Positions 55,051-63,918 are shown, numbered from the stretch's first letter. The stretch: 64,000 nt of DNA from Cellulomonas sp. SG140 (GCF_025770785.1 NZ_JANZLA010000001.1:124001-188000), one strand, 5' to 3'. A program made the numbers and translations. Notes: generated from the sequence alone by a model not told the origin.

Positions 55051-56363
55051 GAGTGGCCATGCTCACGCCGATGGCACAGGACAGCGCCATCGCAGACGTC
55101 ATGCTGCAGGCCGTTCCGGACCTCGCTCGTGAGTGGGACCTCGAGATCTGGTACCCGGCCGACCCGAGCCCACGTCCCTGCCCTGTGCCGTCGCGGTCCT
55201 TCGGCGCCCTCGACACCGACGCCGTCGTGGAGCTGGCTGAGTTCGACCTGGTCATCTACGTGCTCGGTGACAGCCCCTTCCACGCTGCGATGCTGCCCTA
55301 CCTCCGACGCGTGCCCGGGCTCGTCGTGCTGCACGACGCGTCGATCACCAACCTGATCCGCACGGCAGCCGTCCGGGACAAGTCCTTGGACGAGGTCGTC
55401 AGCGAGGTCGAAGAGCTCCACGGCGAGGAGGCGGCCGAGATCCTGCGGGTCGGCTATGCACCTGGCGGCCCGTTGAAGTGGTTGGAGTTCTGCGCGCAGG
55501 TACCCCTGGACCACGTCGCTCTGCAACGAAGCCTGGGCGCCGTCGTCCACTCCGACTGGCACGCACGTCGCCTCGACGGCATGTCTCTCGGTGAGGTCAC
55601 CGTCGCACCCCTGCCCGTCCCGACGGGGCGCAGCCGAGAGAAGTCGGAGCGCGCGCGCGGCCCCATCGACAAGGCGCTCGCGTCCCTGTCGCCCTCCGAC
55701 ATCCTCGTCGTGACCGTCGGGCACGTGAATGCGAACCGGCTCGTGGACGAGATCGTCGCTGCGACTGCCGACGTGAACAACGGCAACGTCCACGTGTGGG
55801 CCGTCGGTCACGTCGAGGCTGCCGCACGCTCAGAGCTTCGCCGGCGTGTGGTCGAGCTGGGACTGAGTGAGCGATTCACGCTCACCGGACGGGTGGACGA
55901 CGCGCTGCTCGCGGACATCCTGGCGCGTGCGGACATCGCCGTCGCGCTCCGGACGCCCGTGCTCGAGGGGCAGTCGGCGAGCGTGCTGACGCAGATGGGT
56001 GCAGGTTTGCCGGTCGTCGTGCTCAACCACGGGCACTACGCGGAGCTCCCGGACGACGCGGTGGTGAAGGTCGATCCCGACAACGTGCGCCTGGGGCTCG
56101 TCGAAGCGCTGCAACGGCTCGCAACGGACCCTGCCGAACGGGCCAGTCGCGGGTCGGCCGCCCGCGAGTACGTGGGTGCTCGATCAGGTTCCGCCTACGC
56201 CGAGGCGATCCTCGTCGCGGGCGAGCGTGCCCTAGCCGCGCGTCCCCTGAACGTCTTGGCCGCCGACCTCAATCGGCGGCTCGAGAGGCTACGGCTGCAT
56301 CGCCAGGCAGCGGTGCTCGACACGGCGACCGACCTGGCCTTCGAGCTGTTCGACCTGTCGTAG
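55047..56363 (+). CDS. Glycosyltransferase-like protein (GT-B)
   Basis: 438 residues. RVAMLTPMAQDSAIADVMLQAVPDLAREWDLEIW and VIYVLGDSPFHAAMLPYLRRVPGLVVLHDASITNLI form the first half; GAVVHSDWHARRLDGMSLGEVTVAPLPV is a hinge. The second half has DILVVTVGHVNANRLVDEIVAATADV and ADIAVALRTPVLEGQSASVLTQMGAGLPVVVLNHGHYAELPDD, a weak version of the GT4 donor-site motif (LEGQS for EGFG). A C-terminal helical extension of ~60 residues is unusual. Its ATG overlaps the previous stop (ATGA). Confidence 0.82.
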   Translation: MRVAMLTPMAQDSAIADVMLQAVPDLAREWDLEIWYPADPSPRPCPVPSRSFGALDTDAVVELAEFDLVIYVLGDSPFHAAMLPYLRRVPGLVVLHDASITNLIRTAAVRDKSLDEVVSEVEELHGEEAAEILRVGYAPGGPLKWLEFCAQVPLDHVALQRSLGAVVHSDWHARRLDGMSLGEVTVAPLPVPTGRSREKSERARGPIDKALASLSPSDILVVTVGHVNANRLVDEIVAATADVNNGNVHVWAVGHVEAAARSELRRRVVELGLSERFTLTGRVDDALLADILARADIAVALRTPVLEGQSASVLTQMGAGLPVVVLNHGHYAELPDDAVVKVDPDNVRLGLVEALQRLATDPAERASRGSAAREYVGARSGSAYAEAILVAGERALAARPLNVLAADLNRRLERLRLHRQAAVLDTATDLAFELFDLS

Positions 56364-56371
56364 GAGCACAC

Positions 56372-57463
56372 GTGGACCCCGTCCGGATCAACGACCTCTC
56401 GCGAGCGCTCAGCGTCGAGCGCGCTGCGCTGCTGGAGACGTTCGGCCACGTGATCGACAGCGGCTGGCTGGTCCACGGACCCCAGCACGCCGCCTTCGAG
56501 GCCGAGCTCGCCGAGTACGTCGGGACGTCCGATGCTGTGGCGGTCGCCAGCGGCACCGACGCCCTTGAGCTGGCGCTGCGCGCGGCGATGCCCGCGGGAC
56601 GGGACGTCGTGGTGACCACGGCCAACTGCGGCGGGTACTCGGCTACGGCGGCGCGACGGGCCGGCTTCCGGGTGCGGTACGCCGACATCGACGCCGAGAC
56701 GATGTGCATCGACGCCGCGTCCCTCGAGACGCAGCTGGACGCGTCCGTCGGCGTGGTGGTCGTCACCCACCTGTACGGGCGGGCCGCCGACGTCGGTGCC
56801 GTCCGGAACGTCGCGACGAAGCACGGCGCTCGAGTCCTCGAGGACTGCGCGCAGGCCATCGGTGCCACCACCGGGCAAGGCCGCGTCGGTTCACTTGCGG
56901 ACGTCGCGGCCTTCAGCTTCTACCCGACGAAGAACCTCGGCGCGCTGGGCGACGGTGGCGCCGTCCTGACGTCGGACCCCGGGATCGCGACGCAGGTGCG
57001 CGAGCTGCGCCAGTACGGCTGGCAGGGCAAGTACACCGTCGGCCGGGACGGTGGCCGCAACTCGCGGCTCGACGAGCTGCAGGCGGCGGTCCTGCGCAGT
57101 CGGTTGGGCTACCTCGACCGGGACAACGCCCGACGGCGAACCGTCATCGGCGCCTACGCGGCGGCGTCCACCGACCGGGTGCGCGTCCTGCCGGCAGACG
57201 GGCCGTGGCACGTGGGCCACCTGGCGGTCGTGGTCACCGAGCACCGCGACCAGCTGCGTGAGCACCTCACGGCAAGGGGCATCGGAACCGATGTCCACTA
57301 CCCCGTCCCCGACCACCGCCAGCCGGCCTGGTCGGCGGAGTTCGTTGGGCTGAGCCTGCCCGTGACCGAATGGGCGGCGCAACGGATCCTGTCCCTGCCG
57401 GTGTACCCGGGGCTGCGGGACGACGAGGTCGAACGGGTCTGCGATGCCCTCGCCACGTTCTGA
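56372..57463 (+). CDS. DegT/DnrJ/EryC1 aminotransferase (FdtB/QdtB-like)
   Basis: 363 residues. VINDLSR-type start followed by SGWLVHGPQHAAFEAELAEYVGTSDAVAVASGTDALELALRA; VVVTHLYGRAADVGAV; VLEDCAQAIGA; catalytic lysine in FSFYPTKNLGALGDGGAV; and RNSRLDELQAAVLRSRLGYLDRDN. These are the segments of dTDP-3-amino-3,6-dideoxyhexose transaminases. It would aminate dTDP-3-keto-6-deoxyhexose made by the FdtA-like domain encoded at 58821. GTG 56372 has AGGAG 5 bases upstream. The end overlaps the GT2 start by 20 bp. Confidence 0.88.
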   Translation: MDPVRINDLSRALSVERAALLETFGHVIDSGWLVHGPQHAAFEAELAEYVGTSDAVAVASGTDALELALRAAMPAGRDVVVTTANCGGYSATAARRAGFRVRYADIDAETMCIDAASLETQLDASVGVVVVTHLYGRAADVGAVRNVATKHGARVLEDCAQAIGATTGQGRVGSLADVAAFSFYPTKNLGALGDGGAVLTSDPGIATQVRELRQYGWQGKYTVGRDGGRNSRLDELQAAVLRSRLGYLDRDNARRRTVIGAYAAASTDRVRVLPADGPWHVGHLAVVVTEHRDQLREHLTARGIGTDVHYPVPDHRQPAWSAEFVGLSLPVTEWAAQRILSLPVYPGLRDDEVERVCDALATF

Positions 57464-58427
57464 CGGCGCCGATCTGGCCGCGGCGGAGGTGCGCTACTCC
57501 GTCATCGTGCCGGTCTACGGAAACGAGTCCACGCTCGGCGCTCTCATCGACCGTCTCGTCGAGGTCTCCTCGCGCCTGGACGGCGCCATGGAAGCGGTCT
57601 TCGTGGTTGACGGCTCTCCGGACGGTTCCCTCGCGGTCCTCCGTCGGCTGCTCCCCCGCGCGGGCATGCGCAGCCAGCTCGTCGTCCATTCACGCAACTT
57701 CGGATCGTTCCCCGCCATCCGTACCGGCCTTGCCGCGGCGAGAGGCACCTTCCTCGGCGTGATGGCGGCCGATCTGCAGGAGCCACCGGAGCTCATGGAG
57801 GCGTTCTTCGAACGACTCGCCGGTGGCGAGTACGACGTCACGGTGGGCCGTCGGGAGTCCCGGTCGGATCCCGCGATCTCCTCGCTGGCGTCCCGGACTT
57901 TCTGGTGGCTCTACCGGAGGGTGATCAACCCCGCCATACCGCGAGGCGGTGTTGACGTATTCGGCTGCACCCGCGAGGTTGCGGATCAGCTCCTTCGTCT
58001 CGACGAGGCGCACTCGAGCCTCGTTGCGCAGCTGTACTGGGTCGGCTACCGGCGCACCGAGGTGCCGTACGAGCGCAAGCCCCGCCCGTCGGGGACCTCC
58101 GGATGGACGTTCCGCAAGCGCCTCCGTTACCTGCTCGACTCGGTGTTCGCCTTCACCGACATCCCGATCAGCCTGCTCACCACGGTGGGCCTGCTCGGAG
58201 GCGCGCTCACGACGGTTGCCGCGGTCGTCGTCTTCGTCGGATGGCTCGTCGGTCGCATCGTCGACCCTGGTTACACGCCCCTCATGCTGGTCCTGCTGTT
58301 CTCGACCTTCACGCTGCTGTCCGGGCTCGGCATCGTGGGGTCCTACGTCTGGCGCACGTTCGAGAACAGCAAGGCGAGACCGGTCTCGATCGCCATGTCG
58401 ATTGAGGGGTTCGACGGTGCCGAGTGA
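57444..58427 (+). CDS. GT2 polyprenyl-phosphate glycosyltransferase (GtrB/ArnC-like)
   Basis: 327 residues. RYSVIVPVYGNESTLGALIDRLVEVS, VFVVDGSPDGSLAVL, HSRNFGSFPAIRTGLAAARGTFLGVMAADLQEPPELM and RKPRPSGTSGWTFRKRLRYLLDSVFAFTD are the GtrB/ArnC motifs. Two C-terminal helices (about 233-257 and 270-292) follow. It probably makes a polyprenyl-phosphate sugar, which the adjacent GtrA protein could flip. ATG 57444 overlaps the aminotransferase gene by 20 bp; a later GTG at 57489 is possible. Confidence 0.88.
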   Translation: MPSPRSDGADLAAAEVRYSVIVPVYGNESTLGALIDRLVEVSSRLDGAMEAVFVVDGSPDGSLAVLRRLLPRAGMRSQLVVHSRNFGSFPAIRTGLAAARGTFLGVMAADLQEPPELMEAFFERLAGGEYDVTVGRRESRSDPAISSLASRTFWWLYRRVINPAIPRGGVDVFGCTREVADQLLRLDEAHSSLVAQLYWVGYRRTEVPYERKPRPSGTSGWTFRKRLRYLLDSVFAFTDIPISLLTTVGLLGGALTTVAAVVVFVGWLVGRIVDPGYTPLMLVLLFSTFTLLSGLGIVGSYVWRTFENSKARPVSIAMSIEGFDGAE

Positions 58428-58821
58428 CGGTCCACGATCCCTGCGCTCGTCCGCGCTGCGGTTCCTCGTGGCGGGCGGCCTGAACACGGTTGTGACCGCG
58501 ATCGCCTTGTCGCTGCTCGCTCGCGTGATCGATCCGCGGCTGGCCTACACGATCGTCTTCGCGCTCGGTGTGGGGCTCGCGGTCGCCATGGCCGGCGGCT
58601 TCGTGTTCGGCGTGCGTATGACGACCCGCCTCGCCCTGCTCTACGTGCTGATGTACCTGACGGTCTACCTGGTGGGCCTGGGGGCCGTCACCCTGGCGGT
58701 TCACCAGGGACTTCCCCGCTCGTGGAGCGGACTGGTCGTGCTGGTGACCGCGCCCCTCACCTTCGTCGGTGGCCGACTGCTCCTGGTCGGTCGCGTCAGG
58801 ACACCCGAGAGGACTCGCTGA
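58417..58821 (+). CDS. GtrA family membrane protein
   Basis: 134 residues with four helices: ALRFLVAGGLNTVVTAIALSLLARVI, AYTIVFALGVGLAVAMAGGFVF, LALLYVLMYLTVYLVGLGAVTL and VVLVTAPLTFVGGRLLLV. GtrA proteins are proposed flippases for polyprenyl-phosphate sugars. The gene overlaps the GT2 gene by 11 bp and its stop shares a base with the next ATG (TGATG), so the GtrB/GtrA/FdtCA set is tightly coupled. Confidence 0.88.
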   Translation: MPSDGPRSLRSSALRFLVAGGLNTVVTAIALSLLARVIDPRLAYTIVFALGVGLAVAMAGGFVFGVRMTTRLALLYVLMYLTVYLVGLGAVTLAVHQGLPRSWSGLVVLVTAPLTFVGGRLLLVGRVRTPERTR

Positions 58822-59744
58822 TGAGCTTCTTCGTGCATCCGCAAGGCATCTGCGAGTCGCAGACCGTGGGAGAAGGCACCCGCGTATGGGCGTTCGCCCA
58901 CGTGCTGCCAGGCGCGGTGATCGGCGCGGACTGCAACCTGAACGACCACGTCTTCGTGGAGAACGACGTGATCATCGGCGACCGCGTCACGCTCAAGTCC
59001 GGCGTCCAGGTCTGGGACGGCGTGCGGCTCGCCGACGACGTCTTCGTGGGGCCCAACGTGACCTTCACCAACGACCCGTTCCCCCGTAGCAAGCACTACC
59101 CGGAGACGTTCGCCACGACCGTCGTCGGGCGTGGGGCATCGATCGGCGGCGGGGCGGTCATCCTGCCGGGCGTGCGCATCGGGCGCGGTGCGATGGTGGG
59201 CGCCGGGGCTGTGGTCACCAAGGACGTCCCGGCCAACGCCGTGGTGGTCGGCAACCCCGCGCGGATCAAGGGCTACGTCCACGAGCCGGTCGCGGACGAT
59301 GCCGTCCCGGTGGCGAGCAGCGCGAGCCACGAGGTTGCGCTCATCGGAGGCGCGCGCCTGCTCCCTGTGACGGTTGCGCAGGACCTGCGCGGCTCGCTGG
59401 CCGCGCTCGAGCTCGGCCGTGACGTCCCGTTCGCACCGGCGCGCTTCTTCGCCGTCTTCGGCGTGCCGTCCAAGGACGTCCGCGGCGAACACGCGCATCG
59501 TCGGTGCGAGCAGCTCCTCGTGTGCCTCGCGGGCTCGGTGCGGTGCATCGTCGACGACGGCAACCGCCGCCAGGAGGTGCTGCTCGACCGCCCCGGCCTC
59601 GGCCTCTACATGCCGGCGATGACGTGGGGCACCCAGTTCGACTACTCCCCGGACGCGGTCCTCGGAGTCTTCGCATCCCTGCCCTACGACAACGAGGACT
59701 ACATCCGCGACTACGACGAGTTCATCGCGGCTCGGCAGGCCTAG
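58821..59744 (+). CDS. Fused FdtC-like acyltransferase and FdtA/QdtA-like ketoisomerase
   Basis: 307 residues in two parts. Residues 1-155 form a left-handed β-helix acyltransferase: EGTRVWAFAHVLPGAVIGADCNLNDHVFVENDVIIGDRVTLKSGV and GPNVTFTNDPFPRSKHYPETFATTVV. Residues about 170-307 are a WxcM/FdtA-type cupin: VALIGGARLLPVTVAQDLRGSLAALELG, FFAVFGVPSKDVRGEHAHRRCEQLLVCLAGSVRCIVDDG and DYSPDAVLGVFASLPYDNEDYIRDYDEF. The second converts dTDP-4-keto-6-deoxyglucose to the 3-keto isomer. The first acetylates the amino product of the FdtB-like enzyme. The fusion supplies both enzymes needed around the aminotransferase. Fuc3NAc or Qui3NAc cannot be told apart. Confidence 0.9.
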   Translation: MSFFVHPQGICESQTVGEGTRVWAFAHVLPGAVIGADCNLNDHVFVENDVIIGDRVTLKSGVQVWDGVRLADDVFVGPNVTFTNDPFPRSKHYPETFATTVVGRGASIGGGAVILPGVRIGRGAMVGAGAVVTKDVPANAVVVGNPARIKGYVHEPVADDAVPVASSASHEVALIGGARLLPVTVAQDLRGSLAALELGRDVPFAPARFFAVFGVPSKDVRGEHAHRRCEQLLVCLAGSVRCIVDDGNRRQEVLLDRPGLGLYMPAMTWGTQFDYSPDAVLGVFASLPYDNEDYIRDYDEFIAARQA

Positions 59745-59750
59745 GGACCA

Positions 59751-61664
59751 TCACTGCCGCGCGTTCGCAAGTGCGAATGCGTTCCACGCTCCGCCGAGGC
59801 CGCTGGCCACGGGCGGGCCAAGGAGTTCCGTGAAGTGCTTCCGGGCAGCCTCGACGTCCGCAGCCGCGAACCCCCGATAGTCGACGTGCACGGCGCAGAA
59901 TCCGGCCTTTACGAGTTGCTGGACGCCAGCACGGTCGAGGGGATCCGGGACAGATCGTTGCCAGTTGTCGGCGGCCGACCACTTCATCGCACCGAATGAC
60001 CACGATTTCTCCGGATTAGTCAGTGCCGGCCACAGGTGCTCATAACCGCCCAGCCCGTTCAGCGGCGGCTCTTCCGGGTATGACATGCGAGGAAGCTCAA
60101 GGACCCCGCAACGTTGGGGAATCGTTGAGTTCAGAGCGGTGGCGTACTCACGTCCCGCCGCCGCGATCGCTATGGAAGGCGCGGCAGACTCCCGGAACCA
60201 CGAGCGCTGAGGCAGCACGGTGTCGAACACCACGAGAAGGAGAACAACGGCCGCTGCGACCCAAGCCCATGGACCGCGCCCGGGCCACCTCAGCGCCCGC
60301 CACGCGAGGCCCGCGCCGACGGTCAGAAGGGTGAAGATCACCGGGGTCAGACGATCCCACCCACGCAACTGAGGACTCACCGCGGCAGCGAACAGGAAGT
60401 TCAACCCCCACGGCACGAAGAACAGGACGGACACCGCCAGGAGCCACGTGACGAGGGAGCCCGATACCCGGCTCAGGTCAGTGACCCTACGCGTCCGCCG
60501 CCTTCCGACGACGACAACCGCGACAAGGCACAGCAGAAGTGCACCAAATGTGAAGACCGACCCAAAATCTGCGTCCCAGATCACACCGGAAGTTGGTGCT
60601 TTCTCGCCCGCCGCAACCATACCGTGGACCCACGAATTGACCGGCGCCCAGCCTGGGATCATCGACTCAGGTGCCGGGAGGATCGCGTAGGCAAGGACCC
60701 CGCTGAAGATCACAGACTCGACTGGAAGGCGGCCGGCGACTGCCTGACTCGTCGGATGCGAGTGGACGAAGAGCAGGGCTGGCGCCAACAGCGCGCCCGT
60801 GACGAAACCCACCGCCGCTGCAGGTAGCAGTTCGGCGAGGGCGTGCCGCCAGGAGAGGCCCCTAGCAAAGCGGAACGCCACCGCGGACGCGACGAGAGCG
60901 ACCGCGAAGGCTGCGTAGTAGATGCCACTGCCAGCAATCAAGACCACCACGCCACCGAGCGCGGCAACCTTAGGCCACCGGTGGCGGGACCTCCACATGC
61001 GTTCGAGGCCACCGGATCCGATCCACAGTGCAAGACCCACCGCGAGGACCGCGGAGTACATCGATCCCAGATAGACGTGCCACAACCGCTTCCAGTGGTA
61101 GGGCACAGCCATGAGACCCCAAGAGCCGGCAATAGCCATCGGCCCGCTGAGGTGGGCAACCCGGAGGACCCAGTACGCCACGACTGCCGTCACGGGGAAT
61201 GACAGTGCGTACATCACGTTCACGCCGGCGAAAGGATTCCCGGACAGATGCGTAATCAGGCCGGCGACTGCATCTTGGAATACGTCGGCAGTTGGATAGT
61301 AACGAAGATCCATCCCGATCGGAAAACCAAGATGAGAATTACCAAAGGGAGTTCCAGCAGACCAGAGCTGCGCCGTGGCGTAGGAAGGCAGGAGGTCACC
61401 TCCGCCGAGTGGTCCGGCGATAAGTGATCGCCCACCACCAAATCCAAGCAGGAAGAGGACGGCACCACCGAACCCGGCGAGTGCCGTCTCGCTCAGAGCA
61501 GCCCAGAGCTGACGCCGTCGGTGGTCGGCCACTCTCGCGGTCCAGCGCCGGAGCACCGGCGCCGCACCACCTGAGTGGCCTGGAACCCGCGCTGTTGACC
61601 GGTTCGACAGCCCCGACGCGTCCGCGGAAGCATCCGTGTGCTCCGGGCTTGTTCTGGCACGCAT
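59751..61664 (-). CDS. Polytopic membrane protein, GT-C-like, low G+C
   Basis: 637 residues. A disordered N-terminus of ~50 residues, about 11 helices, and a soluble C-terminal region (about 500-637) with CGVLELPRMSYPEEPPLNGLGGYEHLW. The first outer loop (GPLGGGDLLPSYATAQLWSAGTPFGNSHLGFPIGMDL) contains an aspartate in the position typical for GT-C enzymes. I do not know the family. Lines counted by hand have 53-55% G+C, against about 80% in neighbouring cell-wall genes, so the gene was probably acquired. ATG 61664 has GGGAG 4 bases upstream. Confidence 0.75.
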   Translation of the reverse strand: MRARTSPEHTDASADASGLSNRSTARVPGHSGGAAPVLRRWTARVADHRRRQLWAALSETALAGFGGAVLFLLGFGGGRSLIAGPLGGGDLLPSYATAQLWSAGTPFGNSHLGFPIGMDLRYYPTADVFQDAVAGLITHLSGNPFAGVNVMYALSFPVTAVVAYWVLRVAHLSGPMAIAGSWGLMAVPYHWKRLWHVYLGSMYSAVLAVGLALWIGSGGLERMWRSRHRWPKVAALGGVVVLIAGSGIYYAAFAVALVASAVAFRFARGLSWRHALAELLPAAAVGFVTGALLAPALLFVHSHPTSQAVAGRLPVESVIFSGVLAYAILPAPESMIPGWAPVNSWVHGMVAAGEKAPTSGVIWDADFGSVFTFGALLLCLVAVVVVGRRRTRRVTDLSRVSGSLVTWLLAVSVLFFVPWGLNFLFAAAVSPQLRGWDRLTPVIFTLLTVGAGLAWRALRWPGRGPWAWVAAAVVLLLVVFDTVLPQRSWFRESAAPSIAIAAAGREYATALNSTIPQRCGVLELPRMSYPEEPPLNGLGGYEHLWPALTNPEKSWSFGAMKWSAADNWQRSVPDPLDRAGVQQLVKAGFCAVHVDYRGFAAADVEAARKHFTELLGPPVASGLGGAWNAFALANARQ

Positions 61665-61704
61665 TGCTCTCCCGACCCCCTTCGGCCCGCAGAAGGCCGC
61701 CCAA

Positions 61705-61746
61705 AGAGTACCCGGCACGAATCGAACGCGGGCTCCCAGGTACTCT
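61705..61746. promoter_or_regulatory. Dyad-symmetric divergent promoters (TACTCT on both strands)
   Basis: AGAGTACC (61705-61712) and GGTACTCT (61739-61746) are exact inverted copies 26 bases apart. Each arm reads TACTCT outwards, a -10-like element for the genes starting at 61664 (minus) and 61777 (plus). The dyad could also bind a regulator that controls both. Confidence 0.5.
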
Positions 61747-61776
61747 CGGTTCATTCCCACGAGAGGCTGGAGGGAC

Positions 61777-63918
61777 GTGGACGCGCCCCATCTTGTGATC
61801 GCAAGCACGCACCGTACGCGTGCACTGGCCCGTGAGTCCGTCCGAACTGCTCTCGCGGGCGGACACCGGGTCACGGTGGTCGACCTGGATGGTTCCTACG
61901 TCCCAGTCGCTCGGGAGGAGCTGTCGAGTCCCGGCGCCGTAGGCCTCTCGCCGCGCATGGTCCATCTCCAGTGCGCTGGGAGTGACAGCCTGGAGCTTCA
62001 ATCAGTGATCGTGGACCACGTCCGGCGCGCCCTGAGCCTCGGCGCATCGGGCCCGGCGTCTCGCGAGCTCAGACCCGGAATGCTCCTGCACAGACTCAGC
62101 GCACAGAACGACTGGACCGTTCTCGACGGCCGCGTGCTTTCCCAGGCGCGATTGGTCGTTGTGACGGACGATGGAACGCTAATTGTTGACGGTAGGGAGG
62201 TAGACGCGGTCGATTTGTCTGGACTCGACGCGGAACGCCCCTGGCTGTACGACGCGCGCGCGCACACGCCGACCGCACTCCTGAGTCGGCATCCTGCGTT
62301 TGCCGCCTTCGTCGCCGACGTAGCCGCGCGGGTTCGCGCTGACGAGGCCCAACTCGGCTCGCGAGGACCGGACTGGGACATGTCCGTGACAAGCCTGGAG
62401 CTCCCACTCGACGAACCGCTTCGGCAGCTGTACCGCGGTGCACTGGCCTCCGAAGCGTCCACCGCTGTCCCTGACCCATACGACGCCGGGGACGTCGACG
62501 CGCTGCGGAGCTGGCTCACGGAGACCGCAGAGCCTGGCCGTCCCCCGCGCTACCTCGACGCGATTCTCGCCACACGGCCAGACCTTCAGGATGCGTTTCC
62601 CCGCGTGCCCGGTGCCGACACGGCCGCCTACCTGGACTGGGTCGCCACCCACGCCGCAGCAGAGGGCTATCCCGCCGAGATCGTCGACGAGGCGCTCCGA
62701 CGCACCCCCGAGCTCCGTCGCCCGGCTCCGGCCCTGCACCGCGCACCCGGCGTCACCGTGGTCGGCTACCTGACAGCGGAGCTCGGCATCGGGGAGTCGG
62801 CGCGGCGCATGGTCGACGCCCTCGCCGCCGCGGGCGTGCCGCACGCGGAGCGACCGATCGACCTGCACCTGGCCAGCCGCCACGCAGCAGCGCCGGTCGT
62901 CCCGGACGGGCCCGTCTACGACACCACGTTGTTCTGCGTGAACGCGGACCTCACGCCGGCTGTGGCCGCGACCGTCCCCGAGCTGGTGCGGCGCAGCTAT
63001 CGCGTCGGCATGTGGTACTGGGAGGTCGAGGAGTTCCCCGTCTCCCAGCACGGCGGTTTCGCAGCCGTCGACGAGGTCTGGGTGGCCACCGACTTCGTCC
63101 ACCGCGCCATCGCGCCGCACTCGCCGGTGCCCGTCAGGACGCTGACCCCACCTCTGCCGCAGCGCGGGCCGGAGCCGCGGCTGACCAAGGCGGACCTCGG
63201 CCTGCCCGACCGCCCGGTGTTCCTGTTCTCCTTCGACTACCTGTCGACGGCCGAACGCAAGAACCCGGTGGGCCTGGTCGACGCCTTCGAGCGGGCCTTC
63301 GAGCCGGACGAGGGCCCGGTGCTGGTGATCAAGTCCATCAACGCCGACAAGCGCGTCGCGGATGCGGAGCGCCTCCGCCTCCGTGCGGCGTCCCGTCCGG
63401 ACGTCCTGCTGCTCGAGGACTACCTCGACGCGGACGCGCGTGACGCCCTCGTCGCGCGGTGCGACTGCTACGTGTCCCTGCATCGCAGCGAGGGTCTGGG
63501 CCTCACGATGGCCGAGGCGATGGCCTGGGGGAAGCCGGTCATCGCCACCGCCTACTCCGGCAACCTGCAGTTCATGACCGAGGAGAACAGCTTCCTGGTG
63601 CCCTGGTCGCCCGTCGCCATCCCGGCCGACGCGCCGCCGTACCCGCAGGGAGCCGTCTGGGCCGACCCGGACCTGGATGCAGCGGCGGCGTTCATGCGTC
63701 TCGTGGTCGACTCCCCGGACGTCGCCGCCGCTCGGGGCGCCCGCGCTGCCCAGGACATCGCCACGCTGCACAACGCCGAGGTCGCCGGACGGCGGATCTC
63801 CGCGCGCTTGGTCGAGCTGGAGGTTTCTCGGCGATCGCGGTCGAGGCGCTCGCTGGTGCGCGCGGCACGACGGTCAGCTCGTGCCGCCCTCGATGCCTTC
63901 CGCGACGAGCTCCGGTGA
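61777..63918 (+). CDS. Multidomain glycosyltransferase (GT4 C-terminal domain)
   Basis: 713 residues. The first ~235 residues have no recognised family (start LVIASTHRTRALARESVRTALAGGHRVTVVDLDGSY, a Rossmann-like strand-helix pattern). A helical middle (about 236-330, DAILATRPDLQDAFPRVPGADTAAYLDWVATHAAAEG) resembles a segment common before this GT type. The GT domain starts VTVVGYLTAELGIGESARRMVDALAAAG and contains LFSFDYLSTAERKNPVGLVDAFERAF and CYVSLHRSEGLGLTMAEAMAWGKPVIATAYSGNLQFMTEENSFLV. GTG 61777 has GGAGGG close upstream. G+C rises from 53-65% in several lines of the first third to 80% at the GT domain. Confidence 0.85.
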   Translation: MDAPHLVIASTHRTRALARESVRTALAGGHRVTVVDLDGSYVPVAREELSSPGAVGLSPRMVHLQCAGSDSLELQSVIVDHVRRALSLGASGPASRELRPGMLLHRLSAQNDWTVLDGRVLSQARLVVVTDDGTLIVDGREVDAVDLSGLDAERPWLYDARAHTPTALLSRHPAFAAFVADVAARVRADEAQLGSRGPDWDMSVTSLELPLDEPLRQLYRGALASEASTAVPDPYDAGDVDALRSWLTETAEPGRPPRYLDAILATRPDLQDAFPRVPGADTAAYLDWVATHAAAEGYPAEIVDEALRRTPELRRPAPALHRAPGVTVVGYLTAELGIGESARRMVDALAAAGVPHAERPIDLHLASRHAAAPVVPDGPVYDTTLFCVNADLTPAVAATVPELVRRSYRVGMWYWEVEEFPVSQHGGFAAVDEVWVATDFVHRAIAPHSPVPVRTLTPPLPQRGPEPRLTKADLGLPDRPVFLFSFDYLSTAERKNPVGLVDAFERAFEPDEGPVLVIKSINADKRVADAERLRLRAASRPDVLLLEDYLDADARDALVARCDCYVSLHRSEGLGLTMAEAMAWGKPVIATAYSGNLQFMTEENSFLVPWSPVAIPADAPPYPQGAVWADPDLDAAAAFMRLVVDSPDVAAARGARAAQDIATLHNAEVAGRRISARLVELEVSRRSRSRRSLVRAARRSARAALDAFRDELR

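Noticed and set aside
61705..61746. tRNA-like T-loop GTTCGATTC on the minus strand
   Set aside because: The T-arm pairs at only four of five positions and there is no acceptor, D-arm or anticodon arm at the right distances. A tRNA or attachment-site remnant is not supported; the dyad explains the sequence better.
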